Of a stretch of 43,406 bases of DNA, positions 1-8,157 are shown piece after piece. Source of the DNA: Gemmatimonadota bacterium (lineage in GTDB: Bacteria; Gemmatimonadota; Gemmatimonadetes; Longimicrobiales; Gaopeijiaceae); the NCBI GenBank assembly GCA_027623325.1, contig JAQBXY010000027.1:1-43406 (forward strand), read 5' to 3'. Below the pieces are notes generated by a model. That model did not search any database, was not told the DNA's origin, and was given only the letters and a program-made list of their open reading frames with translations. Both the position numbers and the translations under genes were made by a program. The stretch's first letter is position 1; each line of letters starts with the position of its first letter.

Positions 1-3000
1 CGCCGCCCTGGCCCTGCTGCCCTTGGCCCTGTTGGCCTTCCTGACCCTGCTGTCCCTGACCCTGTTGGCCCTGTTGCCCTTGGCCCTGTTGGCCTTCCTG
101 CCCTTGCTGACTCTGACCCTGTTGCCCCTCCTGGCCCTGCTGACTCTGACCCTGTTGCCCCTCCTGGCCCTGCTGACCGGGCTCGTTCAGGCGCCGGTCC
201 ATGGCCTCCATGCTACGCACGAGGTCGCGCGTGTCGTCGAGCGCGTCTTCCAGTGGATTTGCCTGACGTTGGCTCGACGCGCCCTGCGCTCGCTCCAGTT
301 GGTCCCGGAGCGCTTGTAGGTCGCCTTCGATCTGCAGCTCCATCGTCACCGCCGATTGTGGGTCCCACTGCTCGATCGTTCCGCGGGAGTACTGCAGCTT
401 CTCCTTCAGCTTCGACTCACGAATCTGGTTCGCCGCCTCGGCGAGTTCGCGAGCAGCCTGCGGGTTGTCAGCGCGCCCACTGCTGGCCGCGGCGTCGAGC
501 TGGCGTTCGAGATCCTGAACCGCCCCGTGCATTTGGTCCTTTCGCTCACGGAGCCGGTCGATCTCCGCTTGGCGCTCCGGGCTACGGTCCGTCGGTAGCT
601 CGCGGACATCTCTCTGCACGTCGCGCTGCTGACGCCGTAGCTCGTCGACCTGGGCGATGGCGTCTTCGGCGTCGCGGCGAGCTCGGTCGGACCGCGCTTC
701 TTCGAGCTGCCTGCGTGCTTCCTCCAACCCTCTCAGGGCCGAGTTCGCCTCGGACGTCGACTGACTTCCAGAGGAAGCGGCAGCCTGGCGCATGGCGTCC
801 GCGGCCCGCTGCAGATTCCTGGCAGTTTGCTCGAGTTCCGGGTCGTTGTTCTCTCTCGCCAGTCGTTGCAACTGACGCGCAGCCTCCTCGGTCTCATCCG
901 CGAGTTCGCGTTGCCCCTCACCGCCCCCGGCGGCTCCGCTCTGATTCTGAGACGCACGACGGCGCTGACGCTCGGCTTCCTGCTCCTGTCGGCGTGCGAG
1001 CTCCTGGAGCCGCTCGAGCAACTCGTCCACCTGATTGTCGGCTTGCTGTTGCTGTCCGCGTTGGACCGTCTCGTACTGATTCTTCAGCTTGTCCAGCTCC
1101 AGCTCGAAGAGATCCGCGAGATCCTCCGCGGCCTGCTGACCGCCTCCACCCCCGCCTCCGCCAGCCTGCTCCTGCTGTTCCTGGACGTAGCGTTCGTAGG
1201 TCTCTTCCGCCTGCTGAAGAAACCGAAGGGCTTCCTGCTCGTCGGGGAGAGCCTCTCGAAGCGCACGATTCGCGAGATCTTCCTGAACCCGCGTCATGGC
1301 CTCGAAGGCCTTGGGTAGAATGGCGGAGACGTCGCGGAAACCCGGGTCGGTCTGGGTGAGCCCGCGATTCTGCATACGCTCGAGCAAGGTCGTTACCTGA
1401 TCCTGGAGGCGACCTTGGGCAAGCCCGACGCTCACGACGTTCTCGTTGAACTCGCTCTCGCTATACGAGTCCCGCTGGCGAATCAGGTTGAACGTGGCCG
1501 CAATGATCTGGCGCTGGAGCTCCGAAAGGGCGGTTTCGGCTCCGCCACCCCCGCCACCACCACCGCCGCCCCCCTGTTGCTCGGCTTGGCGATACGCCCG
1601 CTCAAAGGGCCTCATGTTGAGGAAGTAGATATCGCTGGTGACGACGCGTGCTGTGCTCCCAGACCGGTTGTCGCGAACCATCGCGTAGTAGGAAACGAGG
1701 TCGCCCGGCTCGAGCTCCCACTCCTCCAGGAAGAGGGTGTGCCCCGTCACGACCTCCGAGAGCGGGGTGCCGCTTGCCTGGAATACGGCCACAGTGTCCT
1801 CTGGGCCACCGTTCACCGAGTAGACGAGTCGGATGTCCCCGATCCCGTAGTCGTCGTCTGCGCTCATCTCGAGGAACACCTCCTCGATGGGCGACGCCGG
1901 CATGTCCCGCCCGGGGCGGGAGAATTGAATCGAAGGCGCCTGATCCTCCAGGACGTCGATGTTGTATTCGGGCGACGACGCAACGAACGCGCCATTCTCG
2001 CGAGCGAGTTCGATGGAATAGAAGTCATTGGTCCCTACCGTGACCCGCACCGACAAACTGCCGTCGGGGTTCACGGTGAGTTCGTCGGAAGCCACCCCGT
2101 CCAGCACGAGTCGGCCGCCGGGGGTCAGCATCGTGGGTTCGATGCGGAGCTCCACAACGGTGCCCTCGAGCGCGGCGATATCTCCTCCGTCGGGCACCGT
2201 TCTTGGCTGCAGGCCGGTGTACGCCGGGAAGTAATACGTCAGGTCCAACTGATCCACGTAGGGGAGATCCGCCACGTCGATGGCGAAGGTGGGTGACCGT
2301 ATGCCGGTGGACTCGACGAAGTACTCGGTCGGCTCGTTGATACCGAGCAGCATGACCTCGAAACCGCCATCGATTCCCGAAAGCATCGTGAGCCGCTGGA
2401 AGGTCTGGTCCGACTCACCCTTGGTGAAGATCGAAGCGTCCCCGGCTTCGAACCCGCCCAGGATCGCCGTCACGACCTGATCGGAGCCGCGTGCGATCGT
2501 CACATCGCCAGGCGCTACCGATACGGAGTAGGGATTGACCGCGGCCGGGTCCGTGGTTGGAAGCAGCAAGGCGGCGAGCCCGACGCGGACGTGCTCCGGC
2601 CCGAGCAAAGTCGCCGAGAGAACCAGGACGGCCACCGCGGTCAGCGCTCCGGCGAACCGATAGAGTCCGCTTTGCTCGACGCGGCGCCCGTAGTCGACAC
2701 TACGGGCCTTTTCGAGCGCGATCTCGGCAACCCTTTCTGCGAGATCGGGCGAGGCCGCGCCGGAACCTTCTTCGAGAACGCTCATCACCGCATGCTCGAG
2801 TGACGGCTCGTGCTCCTCGAGGTACAGCGCCACTTGAACGTCGGAGACCCGCCTGAACAGAGGCCGAACCAGGAAGACGTAGGTCGAGACCGCAAGCGTG
2901 GTCCACGTCAGGAACCTCAGCCACACGACCGCTGCTGCCGAGAAACGGAGTCGCTCGAGTCCGATCGCCGCCAGAAAGACCACGAGTCCGGTGAGCCCGA

Positions 3001-3109
3001 CGACCCAGGCCAGTCCTCGAAGGGCGAGGCGCGCGCGCCAGCGCCACCGCACGCTTCGTACGACATCGAGGATTCTGTTCTGGACCAAACGTCGTTCCGA
3101 GTCCTTCAT
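1..3109 (-). CDS. DUF4175-like membrane protein with coiled-coil and Gln/Gly-rich tail (3' end beyond the window)
   Basis: The reading frame is open from ATG at 3109 to the left edge, giving 1036 complete codons without a stop, so the C-terminus is missing. The start follows a purine-rich GGGAGAGGG. The N-terminus (MKDSERRLVQNRIL) leads into two hydrophobic segments at about residues 30-50 and 60-80 and a third near 150-170. A beta-rich extracytoplasmic region follows to about residue 500. The rest is a long Gln/Glu/Arg/Ala-rich coiled coil, broken by Gly tracts near residues 520 and 650. It ends in a Gln-Gly repeat tail at the window edge. This layout fits the DUF4175 family seen beside BatA and MoxR genes. 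It is the last visible gene of the nine-gene minus-strand run, 88 bases after the BatA-like gene. Its role is inferred to be an envelope-spanning scaffold; no enzymatic motif is visible. Family confidence is good, function unknown. Confidence 0.8.
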   Translation of the reverse strand, partial: MKDSERRLVQNRILDVVRSVRWRWRARLALRGLAWVVGLTGLVVFLAAIGLERLRFSAAAVVWLRFLTWTTLAVSTYVFLVRPLFRRVSDVQVALYLEEHEPSLEHAVMSVLEEGSGAASPDLAERVAEIALEKARSVDYGRRVEQSGLYRFAGALTAVAVLVLSATLLGPEHVRVGLAALLLPTTDPAAVNPYSVSVAPGDVTIARGSDQVVTAILGGFEAGDASIFTKGESDQTFQRLTMLSGIDGGFEVMLLGINEPTEYFVESTGIRSPTFAIDVADLPYVDQLDLTYYFPAYTGLQPRTVPDGGDIAALEGTVVELRIEPTMLTPGGRLVLDGVASDELTVNPDGSLSVRVTVGTNDFYSIELARENGAFVASSPEYNIDVLEDQAPSIQFSRPGRDMPASPIEEVFLEMSADDDYGIGDIRLVYSVNGGPEDTVAVFQASGTPLSEVVTGHTLFLEEWELEPGDLVSYYAMVRDNRSGSTARVVTSDIYFLNMRPFERAYRQAEQQGGGGGGGGGGGAETALSELQRQIIAATFNLIRQRDSYSESEFNENVVSVGLAQGRLQDQVTTLLERMQNRGLTQTDPGFRDVSAILPKAFEAMTRVQEDLANRALREALPDEQEALRFLQQAEETYERYVQEQQEQAGGGGGGGGQQAAEDLADLFELELDKLKNQYETVQRGQQQQADNQVDELLERLQELARRQEQEAERQRRRASQNQSGAAGGGEGQRELADETEEAARQLQRLARENNDPELEQTARNLQRAADAMRQAAASSGSQSTSEANSALRGLEEARRQLEEARSDRARRDAEDAIAQVDELRRQQRDVQRDVRELPTDRSPERQAEIDRLRERKDQMHGAVQDLERQLDAAASSGRADNPQAARELAEAANQIRESKLKEKLQYSRGTIEQWDPQSAVTMELQIEGDLQALRDQLERAQGASSQRQANPLEDALDDTRDLVRSMEAMDRRLNEPGQQGQEGQQGQSQQGQEGQQGQSQQGQEGQQGQGQQGQQGQGQQGQEGQQGQGQQGQGG
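105..170. repeat. Two perfect 33-bp tandem copies inside the Gln/Gly tail
   Basis: Bases 105-137 and 138-170 are identical 33-mers (11 codons each on the minus strand). They lie in a wider degenerate array of CTGTTGGCC/CTGACC-type units covering roughly 1-180. On the minus strand they encode alternating Gln and Gly with occasional Glu and Ser. The period is a multiple of three, so copy-number change keeps the frame. Confidence 0.85.
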
Positions 3110-3197
3110 CGCCCTCTCCCGTTGCGGCTCATCTGCAAACTATTACCCGCTCACCCGACCTCGCCATCGTCCGGACCGCGACGCGACGTACTCTTCC

Positions 3198-5327
3198 CTA
3201 ACCCGTTGCGACTCCTTGGGCTCCCGACCCCCGTCTCGACACCCAATTCGAGATTGCCGTTTCTGTGATGAACAACCCGAGGGCTACGACCAGCAACCAA
3301 CGCCAGAGTGACTGTCTGCGCTCCTGGTCCTCTCGTTGGAGTTCGGCAGCCACCGTGAAGGTGGCACTGCCTGCTGTAGCCGCACGCGGGGCTTCGATCT
3401 GAAGGGCCAGCTCCTCCGGGTCGATCCGGGTGAGGTTGGATTCCTCCAAGTCGACGTTGACTGCGATGACGAACGGGCGATCTGGGTCCGAGCCCGGCTG
3501 CCGCACGGTGTAGAAACCATGTTCGTCGAGCGGGAGATAGCGGGGTCCGTCGCTCGCAGGCATGGGTCGATTGGCGCCGGAGGGCGTCAGGGCTACCTGG
3601 TCCAGTCCATCGAGGAGCCCAGCGGCTCGAGAAGAGACCAGGCCGGCGGTTTCCAGCGCGTTCGGATTTGCCAGATCCACGACCTGTCCAGTGACGAACC
3701 AGGGCACAGCTTCTGCGCGGCCGCCCAGGTATTCGGCGAGCCTGTGCACGAAGGGCAGATACACGGGCTGAAGGGCGAGGTCGTTCCAGAAGGCGTCCAG
3801 AGACGTCATCCAAACCAGAACCTTGCCTTGTCCGATCCCGACTTCTGCGAGCGCGACCGAGCCGTCGTCGAAGCGAGCTAGAACGGTCGCCGAGTCCGTG
3901 GGCTGGAGGCGACGCGCCCTGTAGAAACGCGCGCCCGTGAAATCACCGCTCCGGGGACCCGAGAACACCTCGAAAACCGGATGGTCGTACTCGAGGTAGC
4001 CGAGCCGGCCTCCTCTCCCCTGCACGCGGTCCTCCATGGGACCTACGGTGCCAGGGAGTAGGTCTGCGGCTGACGCGGGCCAGCCGCCGTCCTGCCCCAG
4101 CGCCACCAGGATTCCACCGCCTCCCTCCATGAATTCCCTGAGCCGCTCTGCCGAGCCTCCATCGATCTGGACATCGTTCAAGAAGACCGCCGCGACCCCG
4201 TCGAGATCCACGGGCCGAATCGCGCTCGCTCGCCTCAAGCGTACGTCGAAGCGTCCGTCGTCCGAGACGTCGAGGGCGCCGCGGAGGTAGAGACTCACGT
4301 CACGGGCCGCTCCCGCGCCTTCGACGATGAGGACTCCGAGCGCGCTCCCCGGCGACAGGACGAAGTGGTGCGAGTTGTCGGCGAGGAGAGGATCCTCTGG
4401 AAGGTGGACGGTTCCCGTCGTGTGCGGCTGCGAGAGCGTGAAGGGCTGAAAGGTCACCGCTCCCGCAGCGTTCGGTTCGAGCAGGAGTGGTCGACTCTGG
4501 ATCTGTTGGCCGTCGAGCTCGAGTGTGACGGCGATCTCCCGAGCGGCCGTACCGCCCCGGCGAACGATGCGGGCCGTAGGCGTGACCCGTTCGCGACCGG
4601 CCACGATCTGACGCGGCAGGGTGACATCCGTCACCATGACGTTGTCGATGGCGGAGCCCTCGGCGACCGAGATCGGAATCACACGTGACCCTGGCGGGAG
4701 TCGTACGCCCTCGTCGCCGTTCCAGCCATTCCGCTGAAAGTCACTGAGCAGGTATACGTCGCCGGACGGCAGGTTCGACTCCTCCAGAATGGTCTGGGCG
4801 ACCTTGAGCGCGGGACCGAATCGGGTCGCGCCCGATGAGACCGCGACGGTGTCGAGCGCGGCTCGTAGACGAATCCGATCCGACGTCGAGCGTGCGATCA
4901 CGTAGGCGCCCCGAGAGAAGACGACGAGCGAGGCTCGGTCCAGAGGTCCGAGTTGGTCGAAGACCCTTTGGGCTTCCTCCTTTGCTCGATCGAGCTGGTC
5001 GCCGATCGCCATGCTGTAGGACTGGTCGATGAGGACCACGACCTCGCGCGGTCCCGAACTTGCGCCCAGGCCCAAGCTGCTCTGGTCGACGAACGGGCGC
5101 GCGAACGCGAAGACCAGCAGCGCGAGGGCCAGCGCCCTAAGTGAGAGAAGAAACCAGTGTTGGATTCTTCGTCGGCGCTGCTCCTGATAGGGGATCTTCT
5201 CGAGGAACATCAGGGACGGGAAGTGCACGACATTGCGTCGCTGGCGGCGCGTAAGGTGCACTACAATCGGGACGACGACGCCCGCGATGCCGAGGAGAAA
5301 GAGCGGGACGAGAAATGTCAGGCTCAT
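3198..5327 (-). CDS. BatA-like protein with VWA domain and C-terminal membrane anchor
   Basis: This 709-residue protein begins with a BatA-type N-terminus: a hydrophobic segment at residues 4-24, a basic loop (VHLTRRQRRNVVHFPS), and a second segment near 58-76 ending in FARPF. A VWA domain follows with a complete metal-ion-dependent adhesion site: DQSYS, then the Thr of SGATRFG, then LLSDF. The middle of the protein looks like the class I glutamine-amidotransferase-like fold often attached to such proteins. A final membrane segment (WRWLLVVALGLFITETAI) precedes a short basic tail. The ATG overlaps the DUF58 stop by four bases (5324-5327), which suggests translational coupling. In known Bat/MoxR operons such proteins are inner-membrane VWA partners of the MoxR ATPase. 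That role is inferred here from context. Confidence 0.88.
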   Translation of the reverse strand: MSLTFLVPLFLLGIAGVVVPIVVHLTRRQRRNVVHFPSLMFLEKIPYQEQRRRRIQHWFLLSLRALALALLVFAFARPFVDQSSLGLGASSGPREVVVLIDQSYSMAIGDQLDRAKEEAQRVFDQLGPLDRASLVVFSRGAYVIARSTSDRIRLRAALDTVAVSSGATRFGPALKVAQTILEESNLPSGDVYLLSDFQRNGWNGDEGVRLPPGSRVIPISVAEGSAIDNVMVTDVTLPRQIVAGRERVTPTARIVRRGGTAAREIAVTLELDGQQIQSRPLLLEPNAAGAVTFQPFTLSQPHTTGTVHLPEDPLLADNSHHFVLSPGSALGVLIVEGAGAARDVSLYLRGALDVSDDGRFDVRLRRASAIRPVDLDGVAAVFLNDVQIDGGSAERLREFMEGGGGILVALGQDGGWPASAADLLPGTVGPMEDRVQGRGGRLGYLEYDHPVFEVFSGPRSGDFTGARFYRARRLQPTDSATVLARFDDGSVALAEVGIGQGKVLVWMTSLDAFWNDLALQPVYLPFVHRLAEYLGGRAEAVPWFVTGQVVDLANPNALETAGLVSSRAAGLLDGLDQVALTPSGANRPMPASDGPRYLPLDEHGFYTVRQPGSDPDRPFVIAVNVDLEESNLTRIDPEELALQIEAPRAATAGSATFTVAAELQREDQERRQSLWRWLLVVALGLFITETAISNWVSRRGSGAQGVATG

Positions 5328-6241
5328 CGAGTCTTGCTCAACCGCTCTCGAGCCAACAAGTACTGGAACAGCGCAAGGTCCAGAGGCTTGGACGTGTTCA
5401 GGAGCGTGTAATCGATCCGGTTCTTCGCGAAGCCTTTTTCGAGGGCATCGAGATGGGCCTGAATCATCTGCAGATAGTCACCCTTGAGCTTCGTCGGGAT
5501 CACCGGAATCTGCTCCCCGGTCTCGAGATCCTCGAATCCCGAGGCTTCCTCGAAAGGGAAGTCGAGTTCATAAGGATCCATAACGTGAAAGACGATCACG
5601 TCGTGTCCTCGGGCCCGCAGGGGACCCAACGCTCGCAGGACCGCTTCGGGTTCTTCGTAGAAGTCGGAGATCACGACGAGGATGCCCTTCCTACGGAGCA
5701 TCTCGGTAATCTGGAGCATGGGAGCCTCTAGATTACCGGGGCGACCAGCGTGCGCCCGGTCGAGCGTGTGAAGCACGGTGTCGAGGTGCTTCATGGAAGG
5801 CGGTACGTAGTCGACGACGTCGTGGTCGAACGTCACGAGCCCGACCCGGTCACGCTGCCGACTCGAGAAGAAGGTGAGGCACGCCGCGAGATACCGCGCA
5901 TAATCGAGCTTCGTCAGCGAGTGACTTCCGTAGCTCATGGAAGCCGACAGATCCAACAGCACGGAGAAGTTCGTGTTGGTGTCGGCTTCGAAGAGCTTGA
6001 TGTAATGCCTGTCCGTGCGGGCGAAGAGGCGCCAGTCGATTCTGCGGATGTCGTCGCCAGGCATGTACGGACGGTGCTCGGCGAAGTCCACACTGAAGCC
6101 CAGGTAGGGCGAGCGGTGAAGGCCGGTGAGGAATCCGTCGACCACCGTTCGAGCAAGCAGCTCGAGATTCCCGATGCGACCGAGGACGGCCGGATCGAGG
6201 AACTGTGTTCCAGCAGCGGTTCCTGAGCGAGAGATGGCCAA
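5324..6241 (-). CDS. DUF58 domain protein (VWA-like)
   Basis: This 305-residue protein carries the DUF58 hallmark around residues 50-80: EHRPYMPGDDIRRIDWR, followed by LFARTDRHYIKLFE. A VWA-type fold follows with the MIDAS-like DLSAS and the later VVISDF. There is no signal peptide or membrane segment, so it is probably cytoplasmic or peripherally membrane-bound. It starts 12 bases after the MoxR stop, and its stop overlaps the next start. The MoxR-DUF58-BatA order is the classic conserved core of this operon type. The family is firmly assigned; the molecular activity of DUF58 proteins is poorly known. Confidence 0.93.
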   Translation of the reverse strand: MAISRSGTAAGTQFLDPAVLGRIGNLELLARTVVDGFLTGLHRSPYLGFSVDFAEHRPYMPGDDIRRIDWRLFARTDRHYIKLFEADTNTNFSVLLDLSASMSYGSHSLTKLDYARYLAACLTFFSSRQRDRVGLVTFDHDVVDYVPPSMKHLDTVLHTLDRAHAGRPGNLEAPMLQITEMLRRKGILVVISDFYEEPEAVLRALGPLRARGHDVIVFHVMDPYELDFPFEEASGFEDLETGEQIPVIPTKLKGDYLQMIQAHLDALEKGFAKNRIDYTLLNTSKPLDLALFQYLLARERLSKTR

Positions 6242-6253
6242 CGGACGGTCGCC

Positions 6254-7294
6254 CTACATGCCCGAGGTTGGGACGCGGACGTGCTCCAGCAGCATACCCA
6301 CCAGTTCAGAAGGGGTCCGACCTTCTGACTCCGCGTGGAAGTTCGTCAACACGCGGTGGCGCATGACCGGCTGAGCGAGCGCCTGGATGTCCTCGAACGT
6401 CACGTGATAACGGCCACTCGTCAGGGCTCGCGCCTTGGCGCCGAGCACCAGGTATTGAGCCGCCCGGGGCGAGGCTCCGTAGGCGATCCACTTCTTTACG
6501 AAGTCAGGAGAGTCCCCGTTAGCGCTCGGGCGGCTCATGCGCACGAGGCTGACCGCGTAGCGGAGCACCGAGTCCGACACAGGGACGCGCCGCACGAGCT
6601 TCTGGAACGCGATCAGGTCCGGCCCCGTGACCGCGTGGCTGAAGGTCGGGTTGAGATTTCCTGTGGTCGAGCGGACGACTTCGAGCTCGTCCTCCTCATT
6701 GAGGTGTTCGATGGCGATCTCGAACATGAATCGGTCGAGCTGGGCCTCAGGCAGGGGATACGTGCCCTCGAGTTCGATCGGGTTCTGCGTCGCGAAGACG
6801 TAGAACGGCTCGTCGAGCGTGTACGTGCGGCCCTGCACGGTGACCCGGTGTTCCTGCATCGCCTCGAGCAGCGCGGCCTGGGTCTTCGGCGGTGTGCGGT
6901 TGATCTCGTCCGCGAGCACGATGTTGGCGAAGACGGGTCCGGGCGCGAAGACCATCGATCGACGCCCTGAGTCGGGGTCCTCCTGAATGATGTCCGTTCC
7001 CGTGATATCGGACGGCATCAGATCCGGAGTGAACTGGATTCGTGCGAACTTCAGATCCATGACCTGCGCGATCGTATGGATCAGGAGGGTCTTGGCCAGG
7101 CCGGGCACCCCGATGATCAGGCTGTTGCCGCCGACGAAGAGTGACAGGAGCACCTGCTCGATCACTTCGTTCTGACCCACGATCAGCTTTCGCAGTTCGC
7201 TGATGATCTGCTCGCGCCCGCTCTTCAGTCGGTCGGCTAGAGCGACATCATTTGCGTCGTCCAGCTTTACCGTTCCGATCGCGTCATCCGCCAA
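6254..7294 (-). CDS. MoxR-family AAA+ ATPase
   Basis: This is a 346-residue MoxR ATPase of normal length. Walker A is GVPGLAKT and Walker B is IVLADEINRTPPK. The sensor-1 region FATQNPIELEGTYPLPEAQLDRF is split here as FATQNPIELEGTY followed by PLPEAQLDRF. The C-terminal lid contains VRMSRPS and SPRAAQYLV. MoxR proteins couple ATP hydrolysis to remodelling or maturing VWA-domain proteins. Here the candidate partners are the DUF58 protein and the two membrane VWA proteins of the same run. It lies 59 bases downstream of the second DUF4159 gene and 12 bases before DUF58. All nucleotide-binding motifs look intact. Confidence 0.95.
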   Translation of the reverse strand: MADDAIGTVKLDDANDVALADRLKSGREQIISELRKLIVGQNEVIEQVLLSLFVGGNSLIIGVPGLAKTLLIHTIAQVMDLKFARIQFTPDLMPSDITGTDIIQEDPDSGRRSMVFAPGPVFANIVLADEINRTPPKTQAALLEAMQEHRVTVQGRTYTLDEPFYVFATQNPIELEGTYPLPEAQLDRFMFEIAIEHLNEEDELEVVRSTTGNLNPTFSHAVTGPDLIAFQKLVRRVPVSDSVLRYAVSLVRMSRPSANGDSPDFVKKWIAYGASPRAAQYLVLGAKARALTSGRYHVTFEDIQALAQPVMRHRVLTNFHAESEGRTPSELVGMLLEHVRVPTSGM

Positions 7295-7353
7295 GGTTCT
7301 CTCCGTGTGGAATAGTGGGCACGAGCCCGGTGGTTCGTTCGATGCCGGTCGAT

Positions 7354-8157
7354 CTAATGGGTCATCCCGTAGACCACATAGTTCACACCCAGCTTGTACG
7401 CTTCGTTCGCAAGGTCGATCGGGTAGTAGCCGTAATCCGAGAATTCCCAGTATTCGGCGATGTCGTTGTTGTAGTTGATAATGACCATGAGACGCTTGGT
7501 CGGATCGTTGTCCTCGTAGATTCCGTACCAGATCGGCGCACCCCCTCCGTAGGGAGGCATCACGTCCTGGGGCACGATTCGGAAGAACGAGTCGAAGATG
7601 TCGTCATTGTCGGAGACCATGACCATGTTGCCGTCGGGCAGAATGCGCCTGAGGTGAAATTCGAGATTGTCGAGCGCGTAGCCGTCCCGAAAGTCATCGA
7701 CGATCAGAAAGCCGCCCTTCTGCAGGTAGTTGGCCAATGACTCGGCCTCGGTCTCTGTCGGGTTCCAGGCCCCGACCTCGACGATGTATGCGACCGGGTA
7801 CTTGAAGAGTTCCGGGTCATCGAAGGTGAGGACGTTGGAGCCCTCCGTCTGGGCGTCGACGAAGGTCGTCTCCTTCATGATAGACAGGAAGTTCCGTTCT
7901 GCGCGGGGATAGTCGTGCGCCCACATCGCGCCTCCGCCACCCCCACGTCGTCGCCCGCCGCCGAACCCTCCGCCCCCGCCTCCCGACGAGTAGCGGATCC
8001 GAACGAAGTGAAACAGCCCGTCGTAGGGGGCGTTGATGTCCTCAAAAGACTGCCGCGCCTCGGCGTCGGCGCTCGACTCGAGCGTCGCGAAGCCGAAGCC
8101 GATACCCGCCGCCGAGCCTGCTGTGAGCACGGCCATCAAGAGTCGCGCGACCGTCAT
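7354..8157 (-). CDS. DUF4159 domain protein, second copy in the run
   Basis: This 267-residue protein has an N-terminal hydrophobic stretch at residues 3-24 that looks like a signal peptide or anchor. A Gly/Arg tract at about 60-78 (GGGGGFGGGRRRGGGGG) lies directly before the conserved WAHDYPRAERNFL. The DUF4159 core follows: YPVAYIVEVG, the GGFLIVDDF strand-turn, and a C-terminal YGMTH. Its ATG overlaps the stop of the TPR/protease gene by four bases. It is clearly paralogous to the protein at 14085-14966, sharing W-A-x-DYP, LxxGGFLIVDDF and the final Y-x-M-x-H. DUF4159 folds resemble glutamine-amidotransferase-like domains but no catalytic Cys is evident. Function unknown. Confidence 0.85.
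   Translation of the reverse strand: MTVARLLMAVLTAGSAAGIGFGFATLESSADAEARQSFEDINAPYDGLFHFVRIRYSSGGGGGGFGGGRRRGGGGGAMWAHDYPRAERNFLSIMKETTFVDAQTEGSNVLTFDDPELFKYPVAYIVEVGAWNPTETEAESLANYLQKGGFLIVDDFRDGYALDNLEFHLRRILPDGNMVMVSDNDDIFDSFFRIVPQDVMPPYGGGAPIWYGIYEDNDPTKRLMVIINYNNDIAEYWEFSDYGYYPIDLANEAYKLGVNYVVYGMTH

Noticed and set aside
1-180. Repeat array as CRISPR or satellite DNA
   Set aside because: Units are short and contiguous without spacers, and translate in frame to Gln-Gly as part of a gene.
253-2480. Several long plus-strand frames at the left end
   Set aside because: They are antisense to a continuous DUF4175 frame with clear protein character; their translations are Arg/Pro-rich noise or mirror the repeat.
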